A stretch of 64,000 bases of DNA from Symsagittifera roscoffensis (lineage: Eukaryota; Xenacoelomorpha; Acoela; Convolutidae): contig NC_087062.1 of the NCBI RefSeq assembly GCF_963678635.1, positions 32,647,651-32,711,650 of the forward strand. Direction: 5' to 3'. Both the position numbers and the translations under genes were made by a program. Below are positions 21,022-31,057 of the stretch, one piece after another; position 1 is the stretch's first letter; the number at the start of each line of letters is the position of its first letter. The notes under the pieces were generated by a model, which saw only the letters and a program-made list of their open reading frames with translations, was not told the origin of the DNA and did not search any database.

Positions 21022-22412
21022 TCATTTCTGCTTCTTCGTGAAGATAATTTTTGTGAAAGTAGCTGAGAAAGTTACTACTATAATGATGAAAAGAATCACC
21101 ACGCTGAGCCATAGATCTTCGGCGTCATGGCCAATACCTTGCTGTTTAAGAATGTCAACCCCATTCTCGCACGTGTACTGGCTCTTGTACGTGTTGTTGT
21201 TCAACTCAAATGTCCTGGTTCCACAAAACTCCAAGTTTTCGGTTTGTGATGCTGTCATAGGGCCAAGGCTGTGCCGGGTGATGCTGATCCATTGCAACCA
21301 GCTAATCCAGGGCTTCATGTCCTCAACATTCATCATTAGACCCCCGAAAATCATGAATGTTATGTAGAAAAGGGTGACAAGTGAGCTCGCAATGGCAAAG
21401 TTCCCTACCAGAACGCCAAAGAAGAATGCCACGCCGCAACCTGCCATTGTTGCGAGCGTGCATACCAACAAGGCGAAGAAAAATTTATCGATATCAGGCT
21501 CCATTCCGCACATCCAATAGAAAATACTGACAAAAATAATAGTAGGAAAGAGGCGCCGGGGGAAAAGGTCAGTGGCAAGTTTTCCGAAGAAGAATGACGA
21601 TGGCCTGTAGTATCCGTTCGCGAGTTCATGGAGAAACAAGTTCCGATCCTGGATGAATGTCTCGATGCTTGATAAGTTGGTCCACATCATTTGAGCCGTC
21701 ATGAAGAAAAGCGCTCCGTATATGTTTTGAAAGCCATTCTGATCGTGCTCAATGTCCCAGAAAAATATCCCACAGAACAGGGCGAGAAAGGCCATCATAG
21801 AAAGTTCAATAAAGCTTATCGCTGGGTTGCGAGTGTAGTTGATAAAGGAGCGCTTCGAAAGGTAGAAGAATTGTTCGAACCAAGTCGAAGCGTAGCTTAC
21901 TTTGAAACTCTCAGGTTTGGACACAGAGTCGTCTGTCGGGCAAATTTTGGAGCAATCTTGCAGTAGATTCTGGTTTTCAGATGACTTTTGAAACAAAGAA
22001 GCCAAGTCCATCTTGTCATTTTCAGCAATATCGAAGAATTCTTCTTGCTCTTTCGTAACTCCTGCTTCACTGTCGTTTACGTTACCTTTCTTCCCGTTAT
22101 CTAACTCCTTTTCAGCAAATCTTGTGCTATTGTGTTTGAGCACACAGTCGAGAAAGAAGTCAGCGGGGTTGTTGAATGACTCGCATTTGAGGTCAATGTT
22201 GCTGAAGTAGTCAATGACATTTGAAACTGCACCATGATAGACTGTTTGTCCATGTGCTGATAGGAGGTGAAGGCAATCAAACTGTTTAAAGATGGAGAAG
22301 CGAGGCTGGTGCACACTGAATATGATAGTTCTCCCACCATGACTGGCCAGTCGTCTCAGGATTTTCATGACTGTGAGCGAAGTGCTAGCGTCCAGTCCAG
22401 TTGTTGGTTCAT
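21022..22412 (-). CDS. ABCG2: ABCG2-like half-transporter, coding exon 3 (last)
   Basis: The gene is 40418..40120 + 39883..39621 + 22412..21022. It gives 650 aa; the exon phases (2, then 1) close exactly, and human ABCG2 has 655. This exon starts after tttttag and completes Walker B/D-loop across the junction (ILFL-DEPTTGLD), then has the H-loop (IFSVHQPR, residue ~222), a charged linker (~250-360) and the six-helix membrane domain. The block HELANGYYRPSSFFFGKL and the extracellular loop with NNNTYK and paired cysteines match ABCG2. The family exports xenobiotics, porphyrins and urate as a plasma-membrane dimer; the substrate here is unknown. A polyadenylation signal (RC of tttatt) lies at 20944-20949, ~75 bp past the stop. 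The 3' end is tandemly duplicated downstream. Confidence 0.93.
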
Positions 22413-23026
22413 CTAAAAAACATTGCTTTGATAGCTTTTTTGATATAATTTTGAAGTTTACTTTACTCAGTTAGGTAAGGATGTAGAATTTCCGAAGGTA
22501 GGAGACTTTTCTAGATGTTTTCACCCAAAATATTGTCAATTCTGGTGCCCATAGTGAAACGTAAGGTGTAACGTAAATTTGGATGGCGTAAAATTATAGC
22601 GATTGAAAGTTCTTTTGAAAGTAAAGGCATCGTAAGAAAGTAAAAGGCATCGTCTTTATTGTATCAACTACGCACGGAGAAGAAGTTTAGTAGCCTAGTG
22701 TTTTCTTTGGTTAAGTCATGCGATACATCATAATGAAGCCCTTCCACTCATAATTCGAGCTCGTATGAGAAATTTTAACAAAAAGTTTGTGTCGAAAAAA
22801 GCTTAGTGCGAAGAATGACTAAAAGAAGCATTGACATCTTACATACAGAATGTCACATCCTTCCCATAGCCAACCTCATTGACCTCAGTCCCTCTCAGAC
22901 AAACTCATTTGACAGTCAATACCAGCGGCTCACTTGAATGAATCGAAAGACCTAATGGTACATCGACAAAGGAATAAAAAGACAAGTACTCCAAGTACGA
23001 GCGATTTCCAAAGTCTGTCCCGATAC
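22413..23026. other. ABCG2-like intron 2, 3' portion, no features
   Basis: AT-rich intron sequence without ORFs or repeats that I recognise, up to the MITE at 23027. Confidence 0.6.
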
Positions 23027-23306
23027 CAGGGGCGGATCTAGGATTTTCTCGAAGGGGGGGGGGGGTAGATTTTTTTAGGTCGGCCAAAACCCTTTTTGGG
23101 CACTTTTTGGAAATTTTTTTTGGCGCGCGCTCCCCCTCAAAGTTAGTATATATTGGCGCTAAAGGCGCCTTTAAAAAATTTTAGGGTCGGTCGGCCAAAA
23201 ATGGATTTCTTAAAAGTTACCCAAGGGGGACCCTTTGGGTCGGCAGGGGGTCGAATCCCTGAGAGGAGGAGGTTTCCGCCCCCCCCCCCCCCTAAATCCG
23301 CGTCTG
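23027..23306 (+). mobile_element. hAT-like MITE (copy 1) in ABCG2-like intron 2
   Basis: The ends are cagGGGCGGATCTAGG and, as reverse complement, cagACGCGGATTTAGG. The core is low-complexity G- and T-rich with no ORF. It is flanked by an 8-bp duplication, cccgatac, once the LTR element inserted in the right copy is removed (cccgat at 23307-23312, remainder at 38993-38995). CAG..CTG ends with 8-bp duplications are diagnostic of hAT-type transposition. A second, older family member lies at about 42159-42570. Confidence 0.8.
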
Positions 23307-23312
23307 CCCGAT

Positions 23313-23669
23313 TGTAATGCACTGCTTTTATTAATTAACCCGCATGGTTTCTAGATGTTATTGCATGTTATTAACTGGAGTTGATTTAGCAGTATCTCAA
23401 TACGGACGCATGGGCCCCGACAGCATGGATTCTATCTCTATCACTTTCTCAGCTGTTTGAATTTAACTTTGGTTAGTAAACTTTATTACTTTCAGCTAGC
23501 TCGATATTCAATAATATGTCCCAACTAATAACTCACTATTTACTTTAATAAACACTAACTTGTTCAACTGCATGCTTGGGATTTTAACATTAATAATTTA
23601 TGACATCAATTTCTAATATAGCACTTATTTCATGGCTATCAATAGCGTACCATTTATGGGTACGCTACA
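23313..23669 (-). repeat. Element B 3' LTR
   Basis: 357 bp, same sequence as 38632-38988. On the minus strand it starts TGTAGCGTACC and ends GCATTACA. A perfect 9-bp inverted repeat (tagcgtacc / ggtacgcta, 7-nt loop) lies at its U3 end, and an AATAAA sits about 15 nt before its R/U5 end. No strong polypurine tract is seen next to it. Confidence 0.93.
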
Positions 23670-24352
23670 CTTACACTGTCGAATTATTTCCTGGCGACTG
23701 TTATTAGCATCGGGGTTACAATTTAAATACAGTATCTACATAAAATTTGGTGAGTTTCTAACTTCAAACTGTAGTAATTTCATTTAGTTGCATTTCAAAG
23801 GGAAACTGCAATGTTAAAAGCATAATAAATTTTAGGAACGAATTAAAAGTTATACGGTATAATTCAATTTCAATAATTTTAAATCAATTTAACTCAATAA
23901 ATTTTCTATAAATTTACTTTTATAAATGGGTAAATAACAAACTAAACCGGCTTTAAATTAGGTTAGGCACAGGGTTAAAGCTGGTTGATGTACACCAAAT
24001 GTGCATAAAATAAAGGTTTTAAACTATATACAATCAAATGGATTGGTTCTGTTATCAAATTTACATACACGAATTGTGTATTAAAGAAATTTTAACGTCA
24101 CAAATGTATAAAATTAAGGTTAAACAGGTAAGTTTAAATTAGAACTTGAGTTCAGGGAAAATAAATAGTGCTGCTAGCACTTATGAGATTCAGGTTACAA
24201 TTAAGCCACCACTTGAGTCATAGAATCAATGTTTGGGAACGTCATGGTGAATTAAATGATATAATCAGTGTCAGTAATGAAAGATGAAATGGCAACTTAT
24301 TCGCATCTCAGTCTTCCTATACTTCAGGTCGTCTCCTCGTTGTATTGAGCTC

Positions 24353-26770
24353 CTATTTGGATAGAAAGATTCCTGTATTAGGAGTCAGTTTCATTCCTCC
24401 GCTGTAGTTTCGTGAAGTCTTTCCTTGGTGTGATGTCGTTGAGATTTCGCCCATTGATCTCGTTCTATTCATGTCTATTCTGCTTCCCTGCATTGATAGT
24501 GTCTCGTCGTTTAGTACTGCATCCTCCATCTGTCTGTGATGTTGTGGTACTGCAATCGTGTCGTCAATTACGTCTAGAATCGTGTATTTATTCTGCCATT
24601 CCGCTCGTGTTTCCATAAGTCTAGCTGTTTTTTCATCTCTGTCGCGTTCATCAATGTCCATTGCGACTACTGGCTTTATTCGTATATCTCCATAAGCGGT
24701 CTTTAGAAATTGTGGGGTTATGTCTCGAACTGCTTTGAATCGATGAAAAAGATAAGTGCACAAACACTGGAGTAGTGTGCTTCCGATGAAAACTATGACG
24801 GTCAGTGTCAGTGAAAGTTTTATTGGTACATAGCTTTCGAGTTTCTCTGTTAAGGTTGGTTTCAAAAGTTTCATTCCGTCGGCGATTGGTTTTGAAATCT
24901 CGTCCAATTGTTCCATGTTCGTGACTATTGGGCTGTCAATAAGTTTTATTTTCACTTGTTCCAAAAGTCTAATTCCGGCGTCCGTTTTTGATTCGAAGTA
25001 TGGTAACTCATTAATTTCCGGAATTGTAGAGAGTAGGTGTTCCAATGGATCAGACAGTGTGACATTGATTCGTCTTGCTGGAATTTTGTCACAACTTTCC
25101 AGATCTGGTCTGATCTTGATATTTCTAGTTGTTAATTGCGTCCTGCAATCCAAAGTAATGATGCAAATGTTGCATCCTGAATGCTCTCTGCGGGATGGAG
25201 TATGAACCTCATGCAGGTTGTACTCCCACAAAGAGAATGACGAAGAGGCTGATGTGATTAGCCAGATACCGTATCCCAAATTCGTGGCTCGTTCCGGCGT
25301 AGGCAGAATGACTTTTTCCGTCTCACAGACCGTCAAGGCTGCTACAGGGTTTGGCCAGAATAAGTTAGATAGACAAGAGGATCTGCTCATCTGTGTCTGC
25401 ATGGTTTGATGACAGATCCTATACCTTGATGAACCGAGGCATTTCTCATACTGCTCTCGTGTGAGCACTGAGGTTTCCATTCCGTTCTCAGAGACTGCGA
25501 AGTAGTCTCCCTCGGTCTTCCATCTGATTGCATCCTTCTGTCCCGGCTGTGGCATCGGGATTAAATGAGCTCGATAAACCGAAAAGACAGTTAGACTGGA
25601 CGACATCGGTATCGCTAGTGTCATTAGCAGGCCTTCATCAACTGTTACAACATCTCGAAGCAGTTTTGCGTCATAGTACGAGTGAAGCTCGGTTGTTGGG
25701 ATGGCTAGAGTCAGTCTGTCCGTTGCGTCTTTTTGGCTGTCGTAAACTGAATTCAGGATTGCTATCAGAGAGTCTCTGGGGACCAATGACATCGTGAGTC
25801 TCTTGTCTAAAAGTGTAGGGATGGCATTCATAATGTTCGTCTTAAAAGCGTACAGCGCTGCCCTGTAACTCTTGACATCTGAGTACAGAAGAGAGAGGAG
25901 AGAGGCTGCAGTATCAAAATTGAAATTCAATTGTTGATTCGAGAACAGGTACTGATCACAATCGCGCAAGATTTCGAAGTTGTGCTGTATGACCTTAAAC
26001 TGGTCTTCGATCACTTTCCAATTTTCCTGCTGATTTTGGATCATTTCCTGCTGGATGGCATTAACTTCCGCGAGTTTGTCAGCAACCAGAAAGAATTTTT
26101 CATTGACCTGTTCTTCAAATTCGACTACGTGGTCTGTCAGTCGAGTAGTGAACTCATGTAGTTCCTTGATGTTCTGTGCATTGGCGCGGCTGTTGTCTTG
26201 ACAAGTGCCAAAGATTCCCAATAGTCCGCAACTTGATGAATCGTCCATGAAGATTCCTGGTCCGAAAAGTCCGATTCCTGCGATGGCGGCTAGTTTTGAC
26301 ATTATTCCTCGTCTTTTTCGTGATTGATCTTCGTCATTTTCGTTGAATAGGAAATGAGAGGTCTCAACTTTGATAGTCGAAACTTCTTTTTGTGCTAGTT
26401 GTATTTCAACCTGGAGCTTTCGGAGCATCCAGTCGACATTGAAAGAATCAACACTGGCGTTGAATGTCTTCGCGAAACTGAGTTTACAATCTGTTGATTT
26501 GGATTTCCATTTCGTTGACAAGATGGAAAGAAGTTGCGTTACATTATCTTGGATCGTGAAATTGTAACTTGGGAATGGAACTAGGAATTCTGCGTTGATA
26601 AACTTTTCGGCTAGTAAGATCTGACTATCTTTATGAAAAATTATTCCCGTCTTCAAAGCATCTTCATATTCGCTCGCATAAGATGTGTTGGCAAGAAATA
26701 CAAGAACAATGAGGGTGGTGGCTTCGATCATGACTATTGACGTAGACTTACAGCCAGGATGATGTTTCAT
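24353..26770 (-). CDS. env: Element B envelope glycoprotein (class-I-like fusion protein)
   Basis: 805 codons. A hydrophobic segment at residues 15-33 (probably the signal peptide; M14 may be the used start) is followed by a short ~120-residue surface part. A furin-type RKRR lies at 151-154 with a Gly/Ala/Ile-rich stretch right after it that resembles a fusion peptide. A heptad-rich helix spans ~195-275 and a Cys-containing ectodomain ~440-560. A single transmembrane segment sits at ~652-674 and a 130-residue cytoplasmic tail follows. The layout resembles F-like envelopes of gypsy-type errantiviruses more than vertebrate retroviral Env. The frame is open throughout. It is probably expressed from a spliced RNA. 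The protein should mediate membrane fusion if expressed; host range is unknown. Confidence 0.85.
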   Translation of the reverse strand: MKHHPGCKSTSIVMIEATTLIVLVFLANTSYASEYEDALKTGIIFHKDSQILLAEKFINAEFLVPFPSYNFTIQDNVTQLLSILSTKWKSKSTDCKLSFAKTFNASVDSFNVDWMLRKLQVEIQLAQKEVSTIKVETSHFLFNENDEDQSRKRRGIMSKLAAIAGIGLFGPGIFMDDSSSCGLLGIFGTCQDNSRANAQNIKELHEFTTRLTDHVVEFEEQVNEKFFLVADKLAEVNAIQQEMIQNQQENWKVIEDQFKVIQHNFEILRDCDQYLFSNQQLNFNFDTAASLLSLLYSDVKSYRAALYAFKTNIMNAIPTLLDKRLTMSLVPRDSLIAILNSVYDSQKDATDRLTLAIPTTELHSYYDAKLLRDVVTVDEGLLMTLAIPMSSSLTVFSVYRAHLIPMPQPGQKDAIRWKTEGDYFAVSENGMETSVLTREQYEKCLGSSRYRICHQTMQTQMSRSSCLSNLFWPNPVAALTVCETEKVILPTPERATNLGYGIWLITSASSSFSLWEYNLHEVHTPSRREHSGCNICIITLDCRTQLTTRNIKIRPDLESCDKIPARRINVTLSDPLEHLLSTIPEINELPYFESKTDAGIRLLEQVKIKLIDSPIVTNMEQLDEISKPIADGMKLLKPTLTEKLESYVPIKLSLTLTVIVFIGSTLLQCLCTYLFHRFKAVRDITPQFLKTAYGDIRIKPVVAMDIDERDRDEKTARLMETRAEWQNKYTILDVIDDTIAVPQHHRQMEDAVLNDETLSMQGSRIDMNRTRSMGEISTTSHQGKTSRNYSGGMKLTPNTGIFLSK

Positions 26771-27074
26771 AAACTATTGAGTAGTTGGTGTTTTGGAGTC
26801 CCAGGAAGGCGTTTGTCTGTAATTCAAAGTTGATGTTTTCGAATTCTGAGATCGTATTGAATCGGCAAGTAACTATCATACGCGAATCACCCACTGAGTA
26901 GGCAATGATAATCAGGATTAAATGATCTTCACAAGAGTACACTGAGTGAACTTCACCTGAGTAATTCAGATGGGGTTCGCCAAAAACGATTAGATCAATG
27001 TTGTAGGGAATTTCCGACAATAATTCTGAATTCTGAATTGAGTGCACTAGATTTTGAAATTCTTCGCTATTCAT
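26748..27074 (-). CDS. Element B small ORF upstream of and overlapping env
   Basis: 108 codons, ATG at 27074, ending 23 nt inside env in another frame. Acidic with a hydrophobic middle (HLILIIIAYSVGD). No recognised family. Near its end the minus strand reads GGCT|GTAAGT, a strong 5' splice-site match, so this ORF and the first env codons may lie on alternatively spliced RNAs. Confidence 0.35.
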   Translation of the reverse strand: MNSEEFQNLVHSIQNSELLSEIPYNIDLIVFGEPHLNYSGEVHSVYSCEDHLILIIIAYSVGDSRMIVTCRFNTISEFENINFELQTNAFLGLQNTNYSIVYETSSWL

Positions 27075-27392
27075 GAAGTTGTTTAAAATGGTAATTTCTG
27101 AAGGCTTATATTTTGTTCGGTTGTCGTCAGGTCAAACTTGTCAAAATATAATTCGTTTGTCGAATCCATTTGGTGGGTGTCGTGGCATTTACTTTGTGCC
27201 AAATTGTACCAAATGAACAGGATGTTTGGTGATCGTTCCAAATTGGTAGAAATATGGTTTTCGGTGACATTTACTTTAACAATGGTTTATCCGGTTTATT
27301 TGTTTGGTTGTTTGTAAATATATCTTGAACTTTATATTTGAATATCGCCAGTTTGATTGAACTTAACATCGCCGCTTTGACTGAAAATAAAA
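27075..27392. promoter_or_regulatory. Divergent spacer between env-side ORFs (-) and antisense cluster (+)
   Basis: 318 bp without ORFs between the minus-strand ORF start at 27074 and the plus-strand ATG at 27393. AT-rich tataaat-like tracts (gtaaatatatc, ctttatatttg, about 27315-27340) could be the plus-strand core promoter. This is inference from position and composition. Confidence 0.3.
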
Positions 27393-27704
27393 ATGCAGCT
27401 CCAATTGGCTGTAGAACTTCGTGCCCAGTTCATAATTGATTTTTGGGTGGACGATCTTCCAAAAAATGTGTCTGAGGCCGTTGAAGATTTGATTATGGAC
27501 AAGATATGGGATTTAGAAGTTAGGTTGGCAAATGTGTTGGCTAGGTATTTGGACGATTGGGTGTTTTATGCATCCTTGACGTCATACGGAGTTCCACACG
27601 TGACGTTGTTCTTCGCCGATCTCAACAATACGTTGATAACATCCCTAAGTTCGCGCGTACCGGCCGAAATGATGTCCGCTGTGGAGCAGGTGTTAGAGGG
27701 TTAA
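27393..27704 (+). CDS. Element B antisense ORF 1 (103 aa, unknown)
   Basis: ATG at 27393, open for 103 codons on the strand opposite gag-pol-env. Acidic, predicted mostly helical, with segments FIIDFWVDDLP and HVTLFFADLNN. No recognised domain. It is followed by splice-like signals on the same strand (..tgt|gtaagt at about 27738 and ttgttttag at 27794; caacag|gtaaaa at about 27827 and ttttttcag at 27873), which supports a spliced plus-strand transcript. Confidence 0.45.
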   Translation: MQLQLAVELRAQFIIDFWVDDLPKNVSEAVEDLIMDKIWDLEVRLANVLARYLDDWVFYASLTSYGVPHVTLFFADLNNTLITSLSSRVPAEMMSAVEQVLEG

Positions 27705-27883
27705 GAATGGTACAAGTGTCAAAATTCAAGTCATGCATGTGTAAGTTTGTATAAGTAGACAATAAGTGAATAACTGCTTTCTGTTTGTTTTAGCTTTAAA
27801 CTCTTTTAAATTGAGTGTCAACAGGTAAAATGTTCTTGAGTTGGTCTGAATGTTAACTAAGATATTTTTTCAGTTGTTGAAAA

Positions 27884-28102
27884 ATGTGCTTTGTTGTTGC
27901 TTTTGGCAACACTTCTGTGTTTTGTTGCCGTAATGGCAGTTACGTTGTTTCTGCCGCTGGGCCTTTGTGGTCCCAGCGTTCTGCTGTGTGCCCTCCCTTG
28001 GTGGAGAGTGAGGCTGCTGGGCCCTGGCTTGTGTGTGTGGCCGTCTTCGTAGCCTGGGTGCTGCTTGTTGTTGTCGGGTGTGTGCTCTTTCGCCGGCGGT
28101 GA
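27884..28102 (+). CDS. Element B antisense ORF 2, small candidate membrane protein (72 aa)
   Basis: ATG 10 nt after an acceptor-like ttttttcag (27865-27873). The C-terminus is a hydrophobic span (VCVAVFVAWVLLVVVGCVL) followed by FRRR and stop, a typical single-pass or tail anchor with a positive-inside end. AATAAA lies 12 nt past the stop (28114-28119), supporting plus-strand transcription ending here. A second hydrophobic frame overlaps it, so the true frame is uncertain. Confidence 0.35.
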   Translation: MCFVVAFGNTSVFCCRNGSYVVSAAGPLWSQRSAVCPPLVESEAAGPWLVCVAVFVAWVLLVVVGCVLFRRR

Positions 28103-28710
28103 AGTAGAAACAAAATAAAACTGAGTTACGTGAACTCTCAATAGAATTAGCCGTATAGGCAGGTTGTTTTTGTTTTAGTTTAGTTTAATTTACTTCTTTG
28201 CTTCCTTTTCGAATTTTAAACTTCCGAACTCTAATATATATATTGGTGTGCGTTCAACCTAGGTTTTTTGCTTTAGATAACTTTTCTTCTGTTTTGGCAA
28301 GTATACATCATTCGTCATTTCATGATTTCATGTTGACTCGTTCATTTCAAATTAAAATTCGATTTTCGTGATCGGTGGTATACTTGAGTAGAACATCCGC
28401 AGGGCTCCTTCTCAGGAACCACAGGGTGTTGTGCTTGAGTTGACCGGTTATTCGTTTGAGAGGGCATCTGATGGCTTTTACGGCTATAGGTGACTTTTCT
28501 CAAATGATTAGTAACTACTGTAAGAAAAGTTTCTAGTTTTTTCCAAAGGTACCTTCAGGTGCCACCGGTTAAAACTAGTGACACTCCTTGGTAAATGGCT
28601 GAATTTGATGAAGTGCGAACTGGTGCTTCGTTTGACGATGTGCCATTTAGATCAAAATTTACAAAATGCTCAATCTAATCAACAAAATTGTTCTTCAGAT
28701 TAATTGAACA
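28103..28710 (+). promoter_or_regulatory. Spacer before the antisense OTU-like gene
   Basis: About 600 bp with no ORF. It contains taatatatatatt at about 28231 (TATA-like) and an acceptor-like ttgttcttcag ending at 28698, 12 nt before the ATG at 28711. A leader intron or trans-splice acceptor are both possible. Confidence 0.3.
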
Positions 28711-30074
28711 ATGGAATCATTACAGTTGGAGGCTTTGCAATTTTTCTTAAATAATGATCGCAATGCGCTAACGAAATACACTGGCCAGGAAATGGAGTAT
28801 TTGCGGTCAGTTAGTCGATCCCTTCGACTAGATGATGATGGGAGAGTAGTGGACCGTAAGACGAGCTTAAAGTTGGCGACTCCGGAGGATATCGCACGTG
28901 CCCTTCACCGATTACATTGGTCGAAGCCCGAGCACGTGAAGGATATTGAAACCTTGGTTACATGTGCGAGGAAAAAGGGTCTTTTCGTGCCAATGCATCT
29001 AGGTGGGATGGCGGCTGGTGTGAAAGAGTTAGTATCGCGAAAAACAATATTCTCCTTCCGATTTTTTTTTTTCAAATTTGAATTCTTGGATTTAGATTTC
29101 TGCGTAATTGTCACGAATGCTTTATCAAGTACTATTCAGCCGGGAACGTTAAGTGTAGGGCACTTGGCACAGAACGCAAAAGAAGCCTGTGCGAGGAACT
29201 TGGCTATAAGTTCCGTGGCAACAAAATGGACGGGCTGCCGACTGTGATGTTCGTCCCTGGCATCCCGAACGGCCCCGAATCGTCCCTTAATGCGGAGGGC
29301 GCCAGCCGCTGTGTGTTCTCCTCATTGTTTTACGCGATAGTGGGGACAAAATCAAGTAATATCATAGTTTCAACACATTGTTTTTCGGAAAATGTAATTT
29401 TGTTTCGAAATTTTTTCTTGATATTCATGTTTCAGAAAATTCATCAGCAAAGGATAAGTGTCGGCTAATCCGTAAGCTGATTGGGAGACGAATGTTGCAG
29501 TCGGATTTCCGTGATATTTGCGAGGCCCGAATCGGATATGTCCCGAACATATTCGAGATCACCTACTACATGAACAATGAACTGGCTGTAGGCGATCACT
29601 GGGTAGATATACTTCATGTGTTCGTTAATTGGGCATTGGTTCCTTCATTTTGCTCCTTTTTAGTAGTGAATCGTTTTTATAGTTCCTTGGTGCCGCCGTC
29701 TTTCTCGAAGTAGACATCATGGTGTATTGGAAATATGAAGATGACGGTGCTTGGTTCCTGTACGCCTGCAGCGATGAAGTCGCTGGTTCGAGAGGGTGCA
29801 TTTTCTTGCAAGCGTCATGTAAGAGAATTGGCGCTCCTTACCATACTGAGCCCCTAATCGATGTGCCCGAAAACAGGTGCGTTAATGGTCTTTAGCGTTT
29901 TCGTTTTGCGTGATTATCGTCTTTTTTCGTTCAAATTTTTTTCCATATATCTCGTTTAGTTCGGCTGGCAAGTTTAACGCGTCCAAAGTGGGCGGCGAGA
30001 TTGAGCCCAAGGCTCGTAAAAGGCTCCGTGGTGGCCCGTTGGTCGACTATGGGTCCGCAGAGGACTCTGAGTAA
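28711..30074 (+). CDS. Element B antisense gene: H2C2 zinc finger plus OTU-like cysteine protease, five exons
   Basis: Exons 28711-29027, 29096-29355, 29436-29617, 29683-29876 and 29960-30074; introns of 65-83 bp, all GT-AG, all phases consistent; 355 aa, stop TAA at 30072. Residues ~40-114 match an integrase-type H2C2 finger (H69, H75, C111, C114) with the usual preceding hydrophobic strand. Residues ~165-310 follow the OTU fold: candidate nucleophile C178 in SRCVFSSLFYAI, then a DHWVDIL block whose Trp lies 20 residues before VDIMVY as in OTU proteases, and a candidate His at 307 (PYHTEP). The DGNC-type loop is altered, so activity is not certain. A basic tail KARKRLRGG follows. It runs antisense to gag-pol-env, in a position where introns are not removed from genomic RNA. 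OTU enzymes cleave ubiquitin chains; targets here are unknown. Confidence 0.75.
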
Positions 30075-31057
30075 AAACTCATTCCCGTAAATTTTCGCAT
30101 ATCAGATTCAAACTGCCATTTTCATTTTATTTGTGTATAATTTAGTCTTTATGTTGCTCTAATTGCTTCGTGAGGGTTTCTAGAGCTCCCGTACGCGATC
30201 TCAGACTGTTAGGCTTGGTCTACGATAGTCAGCATGTGTGTTTTTTGCGGATATTTTTTCAAAATATGGTCATATGCATGGGAGCGGAAAAAAAAAATTT
30301 TCTTTCTCAGTTTTGTTCTAACCATGCTAGATCGACGGGGAAGGGTCGATAACCTACCGTTGTTGAAGAGTTTTTCGGCCTAAAGTTATTTTTTCGGAAG
30401 TTATCGATTTTCAAAGTCGGGGATTTTCGTGTTTTTTCCGGTTTTTCCGATATTCTGGGCATTAGGTGTTGTCAAAATTCGCTTTCCTGCACTCATTTTC
30501 GCAATGTCTGTTTGGTCGCTGTGCAGTGTGAGCGTACGGCCCCAGTAAGCGTGTCTGATTTTTTTTTAAGGACTTTACGACTATTTTTATTCAGTCACTT
30601 TTTCTCAAATTTCATTTTTTAGCGTTTTTATCTAGTTTTTTCCGTCTTTTTATCTCGGTGAATGTTGCTGCTGTCCCAGTAACCACCCAAGTGAACGGGG
30701 GGAGTGTATACGGGCTGCTCAGGTATTTTGTTAAGTTTTTTGCGCATCAATTCAAGATATTTTGAGAATTTTCCATAATTTTTGCAGTAAAACGCTTTTT
30801 TCATTTATTATAACTCTTCAATGAACTGTTTGAGTGCTGGTTTTTGGAGTGATGCCATGGAGATGGTGTCATCCAATGTGCTGTAACATGATCGCTTGAC
30901 CGTATACACAAAATGACATTTTACATTTTTGTTCTAGAATTCAAGAAGAGACGACTAATCATGTTCATCATGGCTGTGTCGTTTTCTTCCTGAAGTCGTT
31001 CGAACTGTCTGTCTCATCATTTGTGGGGGCAGCGTAATAGACAGGTTAGGTTTAATA
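30075..31057. other. Element B spacer between convergent OTU-like gene (+) and pol end (-)
   Basis: About 980 bp, T-rich on the plus strand, with no convincing ORF or known motif. It must hold the 3' end of the antisense transcript, but no AATAAA is seen in the first 150 bp. Confidence 0.5.

Larger units (their letters stand above)
18719..21412. repeat. Tandem duplication, copy 2 (2.69 kb), contiguous with the intact ABCG2-like exon
   Basis: Direct repeat of 16026-18718. Its right edge continues uninterrupted into the full-length last exon of the ABCG2-like gene, so this copy holds the functional stop codon and 3' UTR. The left copy is the truncated duplicate. Confidence 0.95.
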
